Assembly: GCA_015059805.1 (NCBI GenBank)
Contig: SUZO01000003.1
Span: 81,916 to 145,915 of the forward strand
Direction of reading: 5' to 3'
From: Rikenellaceae bacterium
GTDB taxonomy: Bacteria; Bacteroidota; Bacteroidia; Bacteroidales; Rikenellaceae
DNA length: 64,000 nt
Part shown: positions 50,088-59,717 of the stretch, piece after piece
Layout: every line of letters starts with the position of its first letter
How positions within the stretch are numbered: position 1 is the first letter of the stretch
Notes under the pieces: generated by a model
What the model saw: the letters and a program-made list of their open reading frames with translations, nothing else
The model's database searches: none
What the model was told of the DNA's origin: nothing
Translations under genes and position numbers: made by a program

Positions 50088-52055
50088 ATGAGAGATAAAT
50101 TACTTGACATACTAAAGCAATATTGGGGTTATGAGAGCTTCCGAGAGTCGCAGTATGAGATTATTTCGTCTGTGCTTTCGGGACGGGATACCCTTGCCCT
50201 TATGCCTACGGGTGGCGGTAAATCAATCACTTACCAGCTCCCTACGCTTGCATCGGATGGGTTGTGTGTCGTAATTACGCCACTCATTGCGCTAATGAAG
50301 GACCAGGTGGATAGGTTGCGCCAAAGGGGTATATCTGCAGTGGCCATACACTCAGGCTTGTCGCGCCGAAAGATAGATATTGCCCTTGATAACTGCGTCT
50401 ATGGTGATGTGAAGTTCCTCTATGTCGCCCCAGAGCGACTCAATTCCGATATTTTCCGCTTGAGGGCAAGGCGAATGAATATCTCGCTCATAGCGGTTGA
50501 TGAGGCGCACTGTATATCTCAGTGGGGATACGATTTCCGCCCAGCTTATCTTCATATAAGCACCCTTAGACAGATGCACCCAGCGACGCCAGTCTTAGCT
50601 CTTACAGCCTCGGCAACTGAGCAGGTGGCTGACGATATTATGGAGAATCTTGACTTTGCTGAGCCACATATTATCCGCAGCTCCTTTGCTCGCCCAAATT
50701 TGAGCTATGTAGTGCGAAAAGTGGAGGATAAGGAGGAGCAACTTATGCGTGTGATTGATAGCGTGGCGGGTAGCGGTATTGTCTACGTCAGAAAGCGTGA
50801 AACGGCAGAGAGGGTCTGTCAATTTCTTCAGGAGCAGGGCGTTAGTGCATCGTTCTATCATGGTGGATTGCCAGGCGAAGAGCGCTCTATACGTCAGGAC
50901 GAGTGGGTGAGTGGTAAGGTTAGGGTTATGGTTGCTACAAACGCCTTCGGTATGGGTATTGATAAGGCGGATGTACGATTTGTTGTCCACTATACTATGA
51001 GCGACTCTATGGAGAGCTACTATCAGGAGGCGGGTCGTGCAGGTCGTGATGGAAAGCGAAGCTATGCAATGCTTATGGTGGCACCTAACGACTATAAGAT
51101 TCTCAGTCGCCGCGTGGAGGATAACTTCCCACCGTTAGAGCAGGTGAAGAGTATCTATGAGAAGATTTGTGCATATCTGATGATTGCCATTGGCGATGGT
51201 GCTGGTAGCTCATACATCTTTAACATTCAGGACTTTTGTCGCCATGAACGACTCTTTCCTACAACAGTTCTGGGGGCTATAGAACTGCTTGACCGTAACG
51301 AATATATCTCCTATATTGAGGTGGCAGATAACCCCGCAAGGATGATTTTCAAGGTTAGCCGCGATGACTTGTATAGGTATAAAATGTCAGAGAGTGTTGA
51401 GCGCGTTGTCCGTACAATTTTGCGTATGTACAATGGTCTGTTTACCGAGTTTAGGGCGATAGATGAGGAGGTTGTTGCCGCAGCGTGCGAGATGTCAAGG
51501 GAGCAGGTGCATCAGGTGCTCCGTGAGCTATGGCGTAGCCAGATAATCCGTTACGTGCCTGCAAATAGCTCGCCGATGATATATATGCAAGAGGAGAGAT
51601 TGCCCGTAGAGTCGCTATATATATCCCCAAAGAGTTATGGCTATCGTAAAGAGCAGATGCTCAGCAGATTGCGCTCTATGGTCGAGTATGCTGAAAATAC
51701 GACTCAGTGTCGTAGCGTAATAATATCAAATCACTTTGGAGATGACTCTGTTGCTGCTTGTGGATGTTGCGATGTCTGCCTTGCCAATAGACGTAAGGGG
51801 TCAAAGCAGAGCAGTGAGCAGACGGCGCAGGGTGTGGAGACTCTGATACTGGAGGCTCTGAAGGATGGCGAGCAGACTCTTCGTCAAATTGCGCGCACAG
51901 TTGCCGCTTCGCCGCAGAGTATTACCGATGCTCTCTATCGGCTTACTGAGAGCGGGCAAGTTGCTGTCAAAAAGCCCGATATCTTCTTTATACCTCCGAC
52001 AGGGGGGTCGGAAATGATAGCTAAGTGGCTCAAATCGCCTAAAAATGGGCAATAA
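50088..52055 (+). CDS. recQ: ATP-dependent DNA helicase RecQ
   Basis: A 655-residue 3'-5' helicase. Walker A TGGGKS (41-46), DEAH box in AVDEAHCISQWGYDFRP, motif V VATNAFGMGIDKADVRFVVHY, motif VI QEAGRAGRDG, then the zinc-binding RQC region ending in CRSVIISNHFGDDSVAACGCCDVCL, and a C-terminal winged-helix-type region (TLRQIARTVAASPQSITDALYRL) that may replace the HRDC domain. Acts in recombination and replication repair. Confidence 0.95.
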   Translation: MRDKLLDILKQYWGYESFRESQYEIISSVLSGRDTLALMPTGGGKSITYQLPTLASDGLCVVITPLIALMKDQVDRLRQRGISAVAIHSGLSRRKIDIALDNCVYGDVKFLYVAPERLNSDIFRLRARRMNISLIAVDEAHCISQWGYDFRPAYLHISTLRQMHPATPVLALTASATEQVADDIMENLDFAEPHIIRSSFARPNLSYVVRKVEDKEEQLMRVIDSVAGSGIVYVRKRETAERVCQFLQEQGVSASFYHGGLPGEERSIRQDEWVSGKVRVMVATNAFGMGIDKADVRFVVHYTMSDSMESYYQEAGRAGRDGKRSYAMLMVAPNDYKILSRRVEDNFPPLEQVKSIYEKICAYLMIAIGDGAGSSYIFNIQDFCRHERLFPTTVLGAIELLDRNEYISYIEVADNPARMIFKVSRDDLYRYKMSESVERVVRTILRMYNGLFTEFRAIDEEVVAAACEMSREQVHQVLRELWRSQIIRYVPANSSPMIYMQEERLPVESLYISPKSYGYRKEQMLSRLRSMVEYAENTTQCRSVIISNHFGDDSVAACGCCDVCLANRRKGSKQSSEQTAQGVETLILEALKDGEQTLRQIARTVAASPQSITDALYRLTESGQVAVKKPDIFFIPPTGGSEMIAKWLKSPKNGQ

Positions 52056-52132
52056 TCGCATGTTTGACTCGTTTATTTAACATAAATAGCGAAAAGATTG
52101 ATGGCAAAATTGCTAAAATCAAAAATTTTCGC

Positions 52133-52140
52133 TATTTTTG
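52133..52140 (+). promoter_or_regulatory. -7 box of gyrA
   Basis: TATTTTTG, giving a leader of about 35 nt before ATG 52180. Confidence 0.55.
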
Positions 52141-52179
52141 CGCGTGTTATTTAAGAAAGTTAGAACTTAAACTTATATT

Positions 52180-54741
52180 ATGGAATTGGAAGAAATGAAT
52201 AAGGGTCTTGTCGGCAGAATCGATAGAGTGAATATCGAGGAGCAGATGAAGACCGCCTACATCAACTATTCGATGTCGGTAATCGTCTCTCGTGCACTGC
52301 CTGATGTGCGAGATGGACTTAAGCCGGTGCACCGCCGTATCCTCTTTGATATGAGCGAGCATCTGCATCTGTATCATGACAAGGAGACTCGTAAATCTGC
52401 CCGTATCGTGGGTGATGTGTTGGGTAAGTTCCACCCACATGGTGACTCTTCTGTTTATGATGCTATGTGTCGTATGGCTCAGGATTGGGCTATGCGTTAT
52501 CCTCTTGTGGATGGTCAGGGTAACTTCGGTTCTATGGATGGCGACTCTCCAGCGGCTATGCGTTATACCGAGGCTCGCCTGCAGAAGATCTCTGCTGAGG
52601 TTATGGCTGACATTGACAAGCAGACTATCGATTGGACTCCAAACTTTGACGGCGAGGAGCTTGAGCCAACAGTTCTGCCTACAAAGATTCCACTTCTGCT
52701 TGTAAATGGTGCAAGTGGTATTGCGGTCGGTATGGCAACAAATATGGCTCCACACAACCTTGGTGAGGTTGTAGATGCTTGTTGTGCATATATTGACAAT
52801 CCAGAGTGCGAGTGCGAGGAGCTTCTCCACTTTGTTAAGGGTCCAGACTTCCCTACAGGCGGTATCCTCTATGGTTATGCTGGTATTAAGGAGGCTCTGC
52901 TTACTGGTCGTGGTCGCGTGATTATACGCGCTAAGTACGAGATTGAGAGTGTTAAGAATCGTCAGCAGATTGTCTTTACCGAGATGCCATATATGGTGCG
53001 TAAGGATGAGTTGTGTGATAGCATTGCAAAGCTGATTAAGGATGGTAAGATTGACGGCATTGCCGATGTAAACGATGAGTCATCAGACCGCGACGGTGTT
53101 CGTCTTGTTGTTCTGCTCAAGCAGGATGCAGTGGCAAATGTAGTTGTCAATATGCTCTTCAAGCACACTGCACTTCAGTCATCATTTGCAGTGAACAACA
53201 TCGCCCTTGTAAATGGTCGTCCAGAACTTCTTAACCTTAAGCAGCTTATCGCTCACTTTGTAGATCACCGTCATGAGGTTGTTGTACGCCGCACACAGCA
53301 CGATCTTAAGGTGGCGCAAGATAGACTCCACATTGTTCAGGGTCTGCTTATCGCGCAGGATAATATTGACGAGGTTGTTCACACTATCCGTGCGCAGCGT
53401 ACCCCTGAGGATGCTCGTCAGGCTCTTATGGAGAAGTTCAACCTCTCAGAGCTTCAGGCTGCAGCTATCGTGGCAATGCGTCTGGGTGCTCTTACAGGTC
53501 TTGAGCATGGCAAGCTTACCGCTGAGCGCGATATGCTTGAGGCAAATATTGCTGAGTATACAGAGATTCTCGGTAGCACTGAGCGCCAGCTTCAGATTGT
53601 TAAGGAGGAGCTTATTGAGGTGCGCGAGAACTACGCCGATGAGCGCCGTTCTGAGATTGTCTACTCTTCGGAGGAGTTCAATCCAGAGGACTTCTATGCT
53701 GACGAGGATATGGTTATTACAATCTCTCACCTCGGATATATCAAGCGTACATCACTCTCTGAGTATCGTACACAGAATCGTGGTGGCGTAGGTGCTAAGG
53801 GTAGTGCAACGCGCGATGAGGACTTTATTGAGCATATCTATGTTGCCTCTATGCACAATACAATGATGTTCTTTACCGAAAAGGGTCGTTGTTATTGGCT
53901 CAAGGTATACGAAATTCCTGAGGGCACTCGTTCTTCTAAGGGAAGGGCTATACAAAATGTCATCCAGATTGAGCCAGATGATAAGGTTCGCGCATATATC
54001 AACTGCAAGCGCCTGAGCGATGCTGACTATGTAGAGAATAACTTTATCATCATGTGTACCAAGGACGGAACAATCAAGAAGACCAAGCTTGAGGCATACT
54101 CTCGTCCACGTGCAAATGGTGTCAATGCAATCGTTATCCGCGAGGGAGACCAACTTATTGACGCTAAGCTTACAAGCGGACATGCAGAGGTTATGATTGC
54201 ATCGCGCGAGGGTAAGGCTATCCGCTTCAATGAGGATATTGTTCGCCCTGTAGGTCGTACAAGTATGGGTGTTCGCGGTATCGCCCTTGAGGATGGCAAT
54301 GAGGCTATCGGTATGATCTGCATTGAGCCAGACTCAAATCAGGATGTACTCGTTCTTTCAGAGAATGGATTTGGTAAGCGAACTGACCTTGACGAGTACC
54401 GCATTACTAACCGTGGCGGTAAGGGTGTTAAGACCATTAACATCACCGAAAAGACCGGTAAGCTAATCTCTATTCAGGCGGTAACAGACCAGAACGACCT
54501 TATGATTATCAACCGCTCAGGTCTTACAATCCGCACCTCAGTAGAGCAGATTCGCCTTGCAGGTCGTGCTACCCAGGGCGTGAAGATTATCAACCTGCGC
54601 GAGGGTGATTGCATCGCCTCAGTTATGGCAGTGCCAAAGAGTGAGGACGAGGAGAGTGTTGAGGTTGTAGATGGCGAGAATGTAGTAGCAGAGGCTGAGC
54701 AGACCGTAGCCCCTGCAGCTGAAAGTGAAACAAATAATTAA
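52180..54741 (+). CDS. gyrA: DNA gyrase subunit A
   Basis: An 853-residue topoisomerase II subunit that cuts and rejoins DNA. The catalytic tyrosine is Tyr129 in [10 protein letters not shown]. In the quinolone-resistance region [10 protein letters not shown], Ser90 and Asp94 correspond to E. coli Ser83 and Asp87, so the usual resistance substitutions are absent. The C-terminal beta-pinwheel has GyrA-boxes (NRGGVGAKG, and later NRGGKGVK). The C-terminal tail after residue 820 is acidic. gyrB is not adjacent. Followed after 17 bp by the TPR protein gene. Confidence 0.98.
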   Translation: MELEEMNKGLVGRIDRVNIEEQMKTAYINYSMSVIVSRALPDVRDGLKPVHRRILFDMSEHLHLYHDKETRKSARIVGDVLGKFHPHGDSSVYDAMCRMAQDWAMRYPLVDGQGNFGSMDGDSPAAMRYTEARLQKISAEVMADIDKQTIDWTPNFDGEELEPTVLPTKIPLLLVNGASGIAVGMATNMAPHNLGEVVDACCAYIDNPECECEELLHFVKGPDFPTGGILYGYAGIKEALLTGRGRVIIRAKYEIESVKNRQQIVFTEMPYMVRKDELCDSIAKLIKDGKIDGIADVNDESSDRDGVRLVVLLKQDAVANVVVNMLFKHTALQSSFAVNNIALVNGRPELLNLKQLIAHFVDHRHEVVVRRTQHDLKVAQDRLHIVQGLLIAQDNIDEVVHTIRAQRTPEDARQALMEKFNLSELQAAAIVAMRLGALTGLEHGKLTAERDMLEANIAEYTEILGSTERQLQIVKEELIEVRENYADERRSEIVYSSEEFNPEDFYADEDMVITISHLGYIKRTSLSEYRTQNRGGVGAKGSATRDEDFIEHIYVASMHNTMMFFTEKGRCYWLKVYEIPEGTRSSKGRAIQNVIQIEPDDKVRAYINCKRLSDADYVENNFIIMCTKDGTIKKTKLEAYSRPRANGVNAIVIREGDQLIDAKLTSGHAEVMIASREGKAIRFNEDIVRPVGRTSMGVRGIALEDGNEAIGMICIEPDSNQDVLVLSENGFGKRTDLDEYRITNRGGKGVKTINITEKTGKLISIQAVTDQNDLMIINRSGLTIRTSVEQIRLAGRATQGVKIINLREGDCIASVMAVPKSEDEESVEVVDGENVVAEAEQTVAPAAESETNN

Positions 54742-54758
54742 AACCAATTTTTAATATT

Positions 54759-56102
54759 ATGAAAAAGTTTATCTTGATGGTAGCAGCCGCTATGGCTTTG
54801 ATGGTGCCAACTGCTACTGCACAGAAAATCAATGAGGAGTCTACACTTGCAAAGCTTGCTAAGAGCGATGCAGAGGTTAAGGACGCAAAGAAATCAGCTA
54901 AGGCTGCAGTATGGGTAAACCGTGCTAAGACCTACTCAGATGCTCTTATGGAGCCTACAAAGGCACTCTCTACCTCTTTGGATGCAACATTCTTGCGTTA
55001 CACTATGGGTGAGCCTACTGAGACTGTAACCGACGAGCAGGGTCGCCAGATTTGGGTTTACCCTTGGGTTAAGGTCTACATGAGCGAGAACCGTGTAGCT
55101 GCATGGGATCAGACTCGTGAGATTAAAGATGGTATCTTTGAGGTTATTGTTGAGGCTGTAGCTAAGGCTCAGGAGCTTGACCCTAAGAGCGACGCTAAGC
55201 TTAAGCCACTCCTTGATATGGCTATCAACTACTACTCTCAGCTTGGCGAGATTAGCACCTTCATCCCTAAGTACTCTGTTGCTATTGACGCCTTTGTTAA
55301 GGCTGCAAAGCTCCAGGAGAATAGAATCTACTCTCAGGTAGATCCTAAGTACTACTTCTTCGCTGGTCAGATGTCTGCATTCCTCGGTGCTGAGAACAAG
55401 CAGTACTTTGTAGACGGAGAGAACTACCTTAACAAGGCTCGTGAGCTTGGCTATGTAGACGAGACAGGTAACCTCTACTACTACCTCTTCCACTGCTACT
55501 ATGGTCAGCGTGAGGATAATAAGGAGAACCTCGTTAAGGCAAAGAATATCCTTCTTGAGGGTATCGAGAAGTTCCCTAAGAACGACAAGATTCTTGACGG
55601 TCTGATGTCCCTCTACACTGCTGAGGAGGGCGTTGGTGACCCTGCTGAGCTTGTAGATATGATTGACAAGTTCCTTGCTGAGACTCCAGATAACCCAGAC
55701 CTCTGGTTCGGTCGTGGTCGCGTGTTCTACAAACTTAAGAACTTTGACGAGTGCATCACCTCTTTCAAGAAGATTGACACCCTGAAGCCAAATGACTACG
55801 ATACTAACTTCTATATCGGCTACTTCTACGTTGAGAAGGCTGAGCACGAGAACCGCCTCTTTAACCAGAAGCTTGACTCATTCACCAGCCAGGAGGAGTA
55901 TCTTGCTGAGCGTAAGAAGGTTCGCGCTGTATATATGGAGTCAATCCCTTACCTTGAGAAGGCTCACGAACTTAACCCTCAGAATGTAGATTGCGCTCAG
56001 ATTCTTAAGGAGGTTTGCTTCCTTCTCCGCGAGGAGCCAGGCGTAATGGATAAGTACAATAAGTATAATGCTGAGTACAAAAAACTTAAGGGTCTTGAGT
56101 AA
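54759..56102 (+). CDS. Secreted tetratricopeptide-repeat protein
   Basis: A 447-residue protein with signal peptide (MKKFILMVAAAMALMVPTATAQ) and several TPR-like helical pairs; the best is GRGRVFYKLKNFDECITSFKKIDTLKPNDYDTNFYIGYFYVEKAE and NPQNVDCAQILKEVCFLLREEPG. TPRs mediate protein-protein contacts in the periplasm or outer-membrane complexes. It lies 17 bp after gyrA and may be co-transcribed; the codon pattern (CTT, GCT, AAG) suggests good expression. A repeat-family terminator follows. Confidence 0.83.
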   Translation: MKKFILMVAAAMALMVPTATAQKINEESTLAKLAKSDAEVKDAKKSAKAAVWVNRAKTYSDALMEPTKALSTSLDATFLRYTMGEPTETVTDEQGRQIWVYPWVKVYMSENRVAAWDQTREIKDGIFEVIVEAVAKAQELDPKSDAKLKPLLDMAINYYSQLGEISTFIPKYSVAIDAFVKAAKLQENRIYSQVDPKYYFFAGQMSAFLGAENKQYFVDGENYLNKARELGYVDETGNLYYYLFHCYYGQREDNKENLVKAKNILLEGIEKFPKNDKILDGLMSLYTAEEGVGDPAELVDMIDKFLAETPDNPDLWFGRGRVFYKLKNFDECITSFKKIDTLKPNDYDTNFYIGYFYVEKAEHENRLFNQKLDSFTSQEEYLAERKKVRAVYMESIPYLEKAHELNPQNVDCAQILKEVCFLLREEPGVMDKYNKYNAEYKKLKGLE

Positions 56103-56142
56103 AATTTTGTCGTGATAGTGTGCCACCTACGGCACATCCCTT

Positions 56143-56192
56143 AAAAATCAGTGGCGGCTGTACGTTTTAGTACTATCCGCCACTGCTTTTTT
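56143..56192 (+). terminator. Repeat-family terminator after the TPR gene
   Basis: Stem CAGTGGCGG / CCGCCACTG with an apical GTAC/GTAC pair, then C and six T. Confidence 0.87.
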
Positions 56193-56281
56193 GTACGATG
56201 CACCGTATCTGACACACTCTGACGACAAAATGGCTAATAGCCAACAGCCAAAAAAATCTTGCACCCGCAAGATTTTTTTAT

Positions 56282-56289
56282 TACCTTTG
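56282..56289 (+). promoter_or_regulatory. -7 box of the TIR gene
   Basis: TACCTTTG, 19 bp before ATG 56309; the short leader supports this start. Confidence 0.6.
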
Positions 56290-56308
56290 TCAATTATTAT
56301 CCCAGACT

Positions 56309-57460
56309 ATGAAATACGATGTCTTTATAAGTTATTCGTCCCATGATCAGAAGGTTGTTGAGGGACTTTGTGCTTATCTTGAGTCGCTCAAGATACGTTG
56401 CTTTGTGGCTTATCGTGATATTCCTAAGAGCGTTGTCTGGGCAAAGGCTATCGTTGAGGCGCTGGAGCAGTCGCGCATGATGGTTGTGGTGTTTTCTAAC
56501 CACTTCAACAACTCTGTGCAGGTGGACCGCGAGATTGAGCTTGCCAGTGAAGATAATAAACCAATTCTTACCTTCCGAATTACTGACGACGCCTTTAAGG
56601 GTGCAAAGAAGTACTACCTGAAAAATATCAACTGGATTGACGCCTTCCCAAATCCAGCGGCATGCTTCGGCAACCTGGCTGATCATATCGCTAAACTGCT
56701 CGGCATCAAACTTATCGCCCCGCAGCCGCAAACCCCTGCACCGACAACATCACCAGCAGTGTTGCCCACTGGGTCTGTTATAAAACCTGTATCTAAGTAT
56801 AATAAGCTGCCTCAATATGTCAAAAAGTTGTTTGTGACTGTTGGAAAGATTGCGTTTGCAGTAACAGCTTTTTTTGGTGCAATATTCATATTTTTTCTAC
56901 TAAAACCAGACAAAGCAAAAGAGACCAAAGCTACTTATAGCATTGGCGACTACTATAACGAGAATGGTAAAGAGGGTGTTGTCTTTGAGGTCAGTGCCGA
57001 TGGTCGTAGTGGCAAGATTGTCAGTATGAAGCAGTCCGCAGAGAGGTTGCAATGGTCGTCTGATGAAGCAGAGCAAAATCGCCTAATTGGTGCTGATAGC
57101 GAAACTGATGGCGCGTATAATTCAGCAAAGGTTAAAGCAATCTCTGGTTGGCAGAGTAAATATCCTGCCTTTAAGTGGTGCGCAGACCTTGGTGAAGATT
57201 GGTATCTGCCGTCAATAGAGGAGTTGAGGGTCTTTACGTTAAACACCGCTGTTCACGACGCTGTTAATCGTACACTCATAGCAAGAGGTGGTACAAAGTT
57301 GTATAATAGAGGCGAATGGAAGTTGTATTGGTCGTCAACGGAATATGATAAGCAATATGACGGTGAGTTCTGTGCGTGGCGTGTCTATATGTACCGTGGC
57401 AACGCCCACATCACCAGTAAGCGCGACCTCTACTATGTGCGTGCCGTGTCCGCTTTTTAA
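56309..57460 (+). CDS. Membrane protein with cytosolic TIR domain and external DUF1566-like domain
   Basis: A 383-residue protein. Residues 1-135 are a TIR domain: DVFISYSSHDQKVVEGLCAYL (box 1), FVAYRDIP, and VDREIELASEDNKPIL, where Glu75 aligns with the catalytic Glu of NADase TIRs (SARM1-type). A Pro/Thr linker, then one membrane segment (about 178-198), then an outer domain of 180 residues with signatures of the DUF1566/Lcl C-terminal family (ADLGEDWYLPSIEELRVF, LYWSSTEYD, YYVRAVSAF). TIR proteins of bacteria deplete NAD or make cyclic ADP-ribose signals in anti-phage defence, but no partner effector is adjacent. Standalone gene with its own promoter box. Confidence 0.82.
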   Translation: MKYDVFISYSSHDQKVVEGLCAYLESLKIRCFVAYRDIPKSVVWAKAIVEALEQSRMMVVVFSNHFNNSVQVDREIELASEDNKPILTFRITDDAFKGAKKYYLKNINWIDAFPNPAACFGNLADHIAKLLGIKLIAPQPQTPAPTTSPAVLPTGSVIKPVSKYNKLPQYVKKLFVTVGKIAFAVTAFFGAIFIFFLLKPDKAKETKATYSIGDYYNENGKEGVVFEVSADGRSGKIVSMKQSAERLQWSSDEAEQNRLIGADSETDGAYNSAKVKAISGWQSKYPAFKWCADLGEDWYLPSIEELRVFTLNTAVHDAVNRTLIARGGTKLYNRGEWKLYWSSTEYDKQYDGEFCAWRVYMYRGNAHITSKRDLYYVRAVSAF

Positions 57461-57612
57461 TTAGCCGTTAGCCATTGGCTATTGGCTCACCTTCGGTGCG
57501 CCTCGGCAATTCAAACAAGTTTGATTGCTCTCGGCTCAATCGCGGCGTTAGCTTTTTAGCGGTGTCGGCAATGTCGACAAAATTGGCGCTTTGATTGGGC
57601 GGAGTAATGGTG

Positions 57613-57719
57613 AATGACATTCAATAGCAAGGGCTTTCAGCCCTCAATGACATAGAATAGCGCTCTGCGCAGTATTAAGGGCGTTAGCCCGCTGTCATTC
57701 ATTGTCATTCGCTGTCATT
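57613..57719. repeat. Gene-less AATGRCA-iteron element, copy C
   Basis: AATGACA 57613, AATAGCA 57623, hairpin AGGGCTTTCAGCCCT 57630-57644, AATGACA 57646, AATAGCG 57656, ATTAAGGGCGTTAGCCC, then TGTCATT at 57693, 57703 and 57713. Confidence 0.82.
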
Positions 57720-57970
57720 GAGCGCTCCTTAAATTCTCTGTACTGCGTTAGCAAGCCAACGCTGCGATTAAGCCGAGTGCAACAGCGGTCGCACACCGAA
57801 GGTGCAAAAGGCGACAATTGAAAATGGGAACTTGCTCACAGATTTTCAATTTCGCATTTTGGGGCATTTATGCCGCGACTGATATTGCCGAGGCGGAGCA
57901 GGGTCGGGTTGCCGAAGGCAAGCCAATAGTGTTTTTTCTCCTCTTTCTTGCTATTCTGACAAAAAGTTTG

Positions 57971-57978
57971 TAACTTTG
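57971..57978 (+). promoter_or_regulatory. -7 box that decides the ppa start
   Basis: TAACTTTG at 57971-57978; a GTG at 57978 lies inside it, so the gene starts at ATG 57999. Confidence 0.7.
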
Positions 57979-57998
57979 TGTATCAAAACAACAACGAT

Positions 57999-58676
57999 AT
58001 GGGAAATAAAATCAATGATCCTATTGCACGGCTGATGGGTTTGCGTTACAAGTCGCACCCTTGGCACGGTATTGAGGTGGGTGAGGCTGCACCCAATGTA
58101 ATCACCGCCTTTATTGAGATGGTGCCGACAGATACTGTTAAGTACGAGCTGGACAAGGTGAGCGGTTATCTGAAGATTGACCGCCCGCAGAAGTACTCCA
58201 ATGTGGTACCTGCGCTTTATGGTTTTGTGCCGCAGAGCTTCTGTGGCGACAAGGTGGCAGACTACTGTATGCAGCAGAGCGGTCGTACAGAGATTGTTGG
58301 TGACGGAGACCCATTAGATATCTGTGTGCTTACCGAGCGCGACATTGTCCACGGAGATATTATCTGCGAGGTGCGCCCAATAGGTGGCTTCCGTATGCTT
58401 GACGGCAACGAGGCTGATGACAAGATTATCGCCGTTCTCACCCACGACGTGACCTACAGCAGCTACAACGACATCTCCGAGCTGCCAAAGGGTGTTGTAA
58501 ACCGTCTGAAGCACTACTTCCTCACCTATAAGGATATGCCTGACAGCGAGAAAGCCAAAAAAGTTGAAATCGTAGACATCTATGGTCGCGAGGAGGCTCA
58601 GGAGATTATCAACCGCTCTCTTGAGGATTATAAGTGTCATTTTGATGGGTTGGATGAGATACTTCGCCACGTCTAA
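57999..58676 (+). CDS. ppa: Inorganic pyrophosphatase (family I)
   Basis: A 225-residue cytosolic enzyme hydrolysing pyrophosphate. The start ATG 57999 follows the promoter box at 57971-57978. Motifs: KYELDKVSGYLKIDRP, YGFVPQSFCGDK, the metal-binding signature DGDPLDICVL with its three Asp, and RPIGGFRMLDGNEADDKIIAV. Length is slightly greater than the E. coli enzyme (176) and like the longer Bacteroidetes form. Followed by a repeat-family terminator. Confidence 0.95.
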   Translation: MGNKINDPIARLMGLRYKSHPWHGIEVGEAAPNVITAFIEMVPTDTVKYELDKVSGYLKIDRPQKYSNVVPALYGFVPQSFCGDKVADYCMQQSGRTEIVGDGDPLDICVLTERDIVHGDIICEVRPIGGFRMLDGNEADDKIIAVLTHDVTYSSYNDISELPKGVVNRLKHYFLTYKDMPDSEKAKKVEIVDIYGREEAQEIINRSLEDYKCHFDGLDEILRHV

Positions 58677-58712
58677 TTTTGTCGCCAAAACACGGCTATC
58701 TACTTCCGCTAA

Positions 58713-58765
58713 CAAAAATCCCAGCAATGGCTGTACGTTAAGTACTATCCATCGCTGGGATTTTT
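58713..58765 (+). terminator. Repeat-family terminator after ppa
   Basis: Stem ATCCCAGC / GCTGGGAT extended by ATGG/CCAT, apical GTAC-loop-GTAC, then five T. Confidence 0.87.
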
Positions 58766-58864
58766 GCCGAGCGTCGTATCTACCGCGTTTTGACAACAAA
58801 ATGGGACGGTACTCTAATTGAACTGTGCCGAGCGTTGACCAATAGCTATTTAACAAAAATTCCC

Positions 58865-58872
58865 TATCTTTG
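58865..58872 (+). promoter_or_regulatory. -7 box that decides the HAD gene start
   Basis: TATCTTTG, overlapping the in-frame codon at 58870; therefore ATG 58888 is used. Confidence 0.7.
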
Positions 58873-58887
58873 CAAAAAATATGGAAT

Positions 58888-59664
58888 ATGAAGCGAAAGT
58901 ATATATTTTTTGATATAGATGGCACGCTGGTGGCGGGTGGATACAACAAGACTTATGTGCCTGGGTCGGCGAAGGTTGCCCTTAAGAAGCTCCGTGAGGC
59001 GGGTCATTTTCTTGCCATTGCGACGGGTCGCTCGCAGGCTATGGCGCTCGGTTATATGCACGAGTTAGGCTTTGAGAATATGGTTAGCGATGGCGGCTAT
59101 GGCGTAACGATAAATGGCGAGCTGGTAGATATTACACCTCTCAATAAGCAGGATGTTATTCGTGTTATTGACGAGTGCAAGGCGAAGAATATCCCTTGGG
59201 CGTTGCAGGTAGATAACTCAGTGGTGCGCAGCGCTCCAGATAACCGTTTTCAGGACTTTACAAACGATGTCTATATGCAGACTGAGGTTGTTGAGGGTCT
59301 TGATCCTGCCGACTACGACAAGATTTACAAGGCATATATTGCCTGCTATGAGCCTACGGAGTATACGCTTGAGAGTCTAAAAAGTGTGCCGTGGGGGCGT
59401 TTTCTGAAGGAGTATATCTTTGTTGAGCCGTCGGATAAGGCATTTGGTATTCGTCGCATTATGGACCACTTTGGAGCAGAAACAAGCGATGTGGTTGTCT
59501 TTGGCGATGCAGCAAACGATTTGTCTATGTTTGTTGATGGCTGGACAAAGGTGGCTATGGGAAATGCCATTGATGAGCTCAAACAGAGAGCTGATTATAT
59601 TACCACCGATGTAGACAAAGATGGAATATATAATGCCTGTGTAGCGTTGGGGTTGTTCGAGTAA
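58888..59664 (+). CDS. HAD-superfamily hydrolase (Cof-type)
   Basis: A 258-residue phosphatase of the Cof/HAD IIB class. Motif I FFDIDGTL (nucleophile Asp and the +2 Asp), motif II ATGR, and motif III/IV in FGDAANDLSMFVDGWTKVAMGNA; a C2B cap lies between. Substrate unknown, probably sugar phosphates or flavin/PLP phosphates as in relatives. ATG 58888 is chosen by the promoter box at 58865-58872. Confidence 0.92.
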   Translation: MKRKYIFFDIDGTLVAGGYNKTYVPGSAKVALKKLREAGHFLAIATGRSQAMALGYMHELGFENMVSDGGYGVTINGELVDITPLNKQDVIRVIDECKAKNIPWALQVDNSVVRSAPDNRFQDFTNDVYMQTEVVEGLDPADYDKIYKAYIACYEPTEYTLESLKSVPWGRFLKEYIFVEPSDKAFGIRRIMDHFGAETSDVVVFGDAANDLSMFVDGWTKVAMGNAIDELKQRADYITTDVDKDGIYNACVALGLFE

Positions 59665-59707
59665 AACAAATAGAGGGGTGAGATTTTCTCACCCCTCTAT
59701 TTGTTTT
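59663..59707. terminator. Bidirectional terminator (20-bp perfect stem)
   Basis: Arms 59663-59682 and 59688-59707 pair perfectly over 20 bp, with A-rich and T-rich ends. Serves the HAD gene and the convergent rhaD operon. Confidence 0.9.
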
Positions 59708-59717
59708 ATAGCTCTGC

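Larger units (their letters stand above)
57461..57998. repeat. Intergenic region with element copy C and AT-rich flanks
   Basis: Begins with GCCATTGGCTATTGGCTC-like stretches, includes the AATGRCA element 57613-57719, and continues with AT-rich DNA to the pyrophosphatase promoter box. No gene is supported. Confidence 0.78.

Noticed and set aside
50088..54741. Chromosome origin region because recQ and gyrA are adjacent
   Set aside because: No dnaA, dnaN or DnaA-box cluster seen; gyrA location is not diagnostic in Bacteroidetes.
54936..55847. Minus-strand frame of 303 codons opposite the TPR gene
   Set aside because: Shadow; Leu/Val-rich because of the CTT/AAG codon bias of the real gene.
58314..58949. 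Minus-strand frame of 211 codons opposite ppa
   Set aside because: Crosses the repeat-family terminator and promoter of the HAD gene; shadow.
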